From: Anaerolineales bacterium
GTDB taxonomy: Bacteria > Chloroflexota > Anaerolineae > Anaerolineales > Villigracilaceae
Length of the DNA stretch: 17,327 nucleotides
Assembly: GCA_025938055.1 (NCBI GenBank)
Contig: JAICQC010000041.1
Span: 1 to 17,327 of the forward strand
Reading direction: 5' to 3'
Shown: positions 16,429-17,327 of the stretch, one piece after another
Layout of the letters: each line of letters starts with the position of its first letter
Numbering within the stretch: position 1 is the stretch's first letter
The notes under the pieces: generated by a model
Told to the model about the DNA's origin: nothing
Seen by the model: the letters and a program-made list of their open reading frames with translations, nothing else
Databases searched by the model: none
Position numbers and translations under genes: made by a program

Positions 16429-16952
16429 TGACGGGGTCAATACGGATTTTTACCCTCTCCAATAGACAACCAGCTTTCTTTATACCAGCCTAGCGCGCTC
16501 CGCCATTACGACATGAGCATGCCGGCTAATCTTGCGCCTTTACTGGTTTGGATTCCCCAAAATCCAGCCTATTTGTCAATCACGAAGCATCTGACTCAAA
16601 TGCTGGTACAGTGTTAAGTTCGAGACCATGACGGTTATCTTCTAACAAGGTTACAAACGTCATAGCGAAATATGTAACTAAATGAGCTATAGCTGGGCTT
16701 TATTCTGAATCCTAAACATATGGGGTTCTTGAGTGCTACAACCTTTGATGTATGGACGGGCTCCTAAAAGGTATCGTCTTCTGGCTTCCTTAATGGTCTA
16801 ATTTAGAAGCAGCCAGAACTCCTAGGTTGAGCGCTATTGTTCGTTTGAACCCCAAAAACACGATTCCTCGCGCTCTGAACTGGATTACAACCGAACTAAG
16901 AAGAATCTATTTCAAATATATTTGAATAAAGTTTGTCTAGGCTGTTATTAAT
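16429..16952. other. Non-coding stretch, probably decayed gene sequence
   Basis: No convincing reading frame was found on either strand here. From its place between a promoter and the 3' remains of a sugar transferase gene, it may be the decayed 5' part of that gene, but I could not match any of it to the family. The only structure seen is a 16-bp palindrome at 16911-16926. Confidence 0.4.
16911..16926. promoter_or_regulatory. 16-bp perfect palindrome, possible operator
   Basis: TTCAAATATATTTGAA is perfectly self-complementary. It lies about 20-35 nt downstream of the start point predicted from the minus-strand promoter at 16953-16981. That is a common position for a repressor roadblock. AT-rich DNA can give such a palindrome by chance, and no regulator gene is in the window. 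Confidence 0.35.
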
Positions 16953-16981
16953 ATAATATCAGATTTTTTTAATAGGGTCAA
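16953..16981 (-). promoter_or_regulatory. Near-consensus housekeeping promoter for the minus-strand operon
   Basis: On the minus strand, TTGACC (16976-16981) is followed after 17 nt by TATTAT (16953-16958), with TG one base before it as an extended -10. Each hexamer has one mismatch to the consensus. The predicted start is near 16946. The next sequences downstream are the dead sugar transferase and then the carbamoyltransferase gene group, so this is the best candidate for the main operon promoter. Confidence 0.65.
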
Positions 16982-17042
16982 CAAACTATCTCACCGGCGT
17001 AGGGTGAATGCACATAATGTCAGCTTTATCGACTATCACCCA

Positions 17043-17071
17043 TTGACAATGATCAAATATAACTATATAAT
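17043..17071 (+). promoter_or_regulatory. Perfect consensus housekeeping promoter
   Basis: TTGACA (17043-17048), a 17-nt spacer and TATAAT (17066-17071) form an exact sigma-70/sigma-A consensus promoter on the plus strand. The start point should be near 17078. It points to the gene starting at 17285 and leaves a leader of about 200 nt. Such a strong promoter usually needs a repressor, and a palindrome overlaps it. Confidence 0.8.
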
Positions 17072-17103
17072 TTAGTTGGTTGTCACAACCAACTAAATTA
17101 TAT
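17065..17103. promoter_or_regulatory. 18-bp perfect palindrome over the -10 and start region, probable operator
   Basis: Arms 17065-17082 and 17086-17103 are perfectly complementary around the 3-nt centre TCA; the core is TAGTTGGTTGTCACAACCAA. The left arm contains the whole -10 box, and the predicted transcription start falls inside the palindrome. A bound dimeric regulator (MarR or TetR type would suit) would block the polymerase. The RNA from this DNA would start inside the hairpin, so a terminator or 5' stem role is less likely. Confidence 0.7.
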
Positions 17104-17284
17104 TTATTTCTTAGCCTTCAATCCAGACGTTGAAATCCGAAAATTTCATAACAGGCCTTCGTCGCACCATTGTGTGAGAGTAAGGAGGTGGCCGGCAGAT
17201 CGTTTTCAAATGAGCGTAGCACACCATTATTCGCCGTTCTATGGTCCTCAGTGAAGTCCAAATTTACCGTTAGAGGAGTCACCT

Positions 17285-17327
17285 ATGAAAGCAAAACGTT
17301 TCTTCAAGTTTGTTACCCTGCTGGTCA
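17285..17327 (+). CDS. Start of a gene with a signal-peptide-like N-terminus (partial)
   Basis: An ATG with GAGGAG about 7 nt upstream opens MKAKRFFKFVTLLV before the window ends, 14 codons in all. Basic residues followed by a hydrophobic run are what the start of an exported protein or lipoprotein looks like, for example a transporter binding protein; nothing more can be said. It is the first gene of the unit driven by the promoter at 17043-17071. Confidence 0.65.
   Translation, partial: MKAKRFFKFVTLLV

Noticed and set aside
17065..17103. Reading the palindrome as an intrinsic terminator
   Set aside because: The stem is AT-rich at its base, no U-run follows directly, and an exact promoter starts transcription inside it.
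17097..17125. Possible minus-strand promoter from the mirror TATAAT in the right arm
   Set aside because: No -35-like sequence lies at the needed distance (17120-17125 is AATCCA).
1..17327. CRISPR arrays, tRNA or rRNA genes, insertion sequences
   Set aside because: No regular spaced repeats, cloverleaf-like sequences, transposase frames or terminal repeats with target duplications were seen.

Overview
The window looks like part of a surface-polysaccharide locus from a filamentous, monoderm-like bacterium, most probably Chloroflexota. The lineage is inferred from gene style: a secreted repeat protein with a Pro/Thr-rich 'PTQTLLSPTLTPATATP' linker and a C-terminal membrane anchor, mid-range base composition, and a NodU-type carbamoyltransferase next to a DUF5989-like microprotein. 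There is no rRNA or marker gene to prove it.

Layout: almost everything from 1 to about 16980 reads on the minus strand and looks like one long operon. In transcription order it holds: a near-consensus promoter (16953-16981); the wreck of a polyprenyl glycosylphosphotransferase gene (about 15978-16428); a small membrane protein (15712-15942); a carbamoyltransferase (13922-15712); a 60-residue DUF5989-like membrane microprotein (13655-13837); a strong RNA hairpin (13482-13525); a stand-alone DltA-like adenylation enzyme (11867-13444); an O-antigen ligase/polymerase-like protein (10383-11738); a GT-C type glycosyltransferase (8821-10386); an anchored BNR-repeat surface protein (6089-8791); an SGNH protein (4945-6024); an acyl carrier protein (4546-4791); an MBOAT-SGNH fusion (1627-4530); a second SGNH protein (392-1618); and the start of a glycosyltransferase (1-395). 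Several junctions overlap or nearly touch (ATGA at 392-395 and 10383-10386, TAATG at 15710-15714).

How the genes may work together: the adenylation enzyme, carrier protein, MBOAT protein and membrane-tethered SGNH proteins are the same four kinds of part as DltA, DltC, DltB and DltD, which D-alanylate teichoic acids. The DUF5989-like microprotein ends in FIYTLF, which fits the FxYxxF acyl-shuttle hexapeptide known from DltX. I therefore infer a Dlt-like machine that adds an acyl or aminoacyl group to a surface glycan made by the GT-C enzyme, the glycosyltransferase and the ligase/polymerase. The carbamoyltransferase would add a second decoration. The acyl group and the glycan are not known.

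The right end (about 17043-17327) is a separate plus-strand unit. A perfect TTGACA-N17-TATAAT promoter has an 18-bp perfect palindrome laid over its -10 and start region, followed by a roughly 200-nt leader and the first 14 codons of a gene that appears to begin with a signal peptide.
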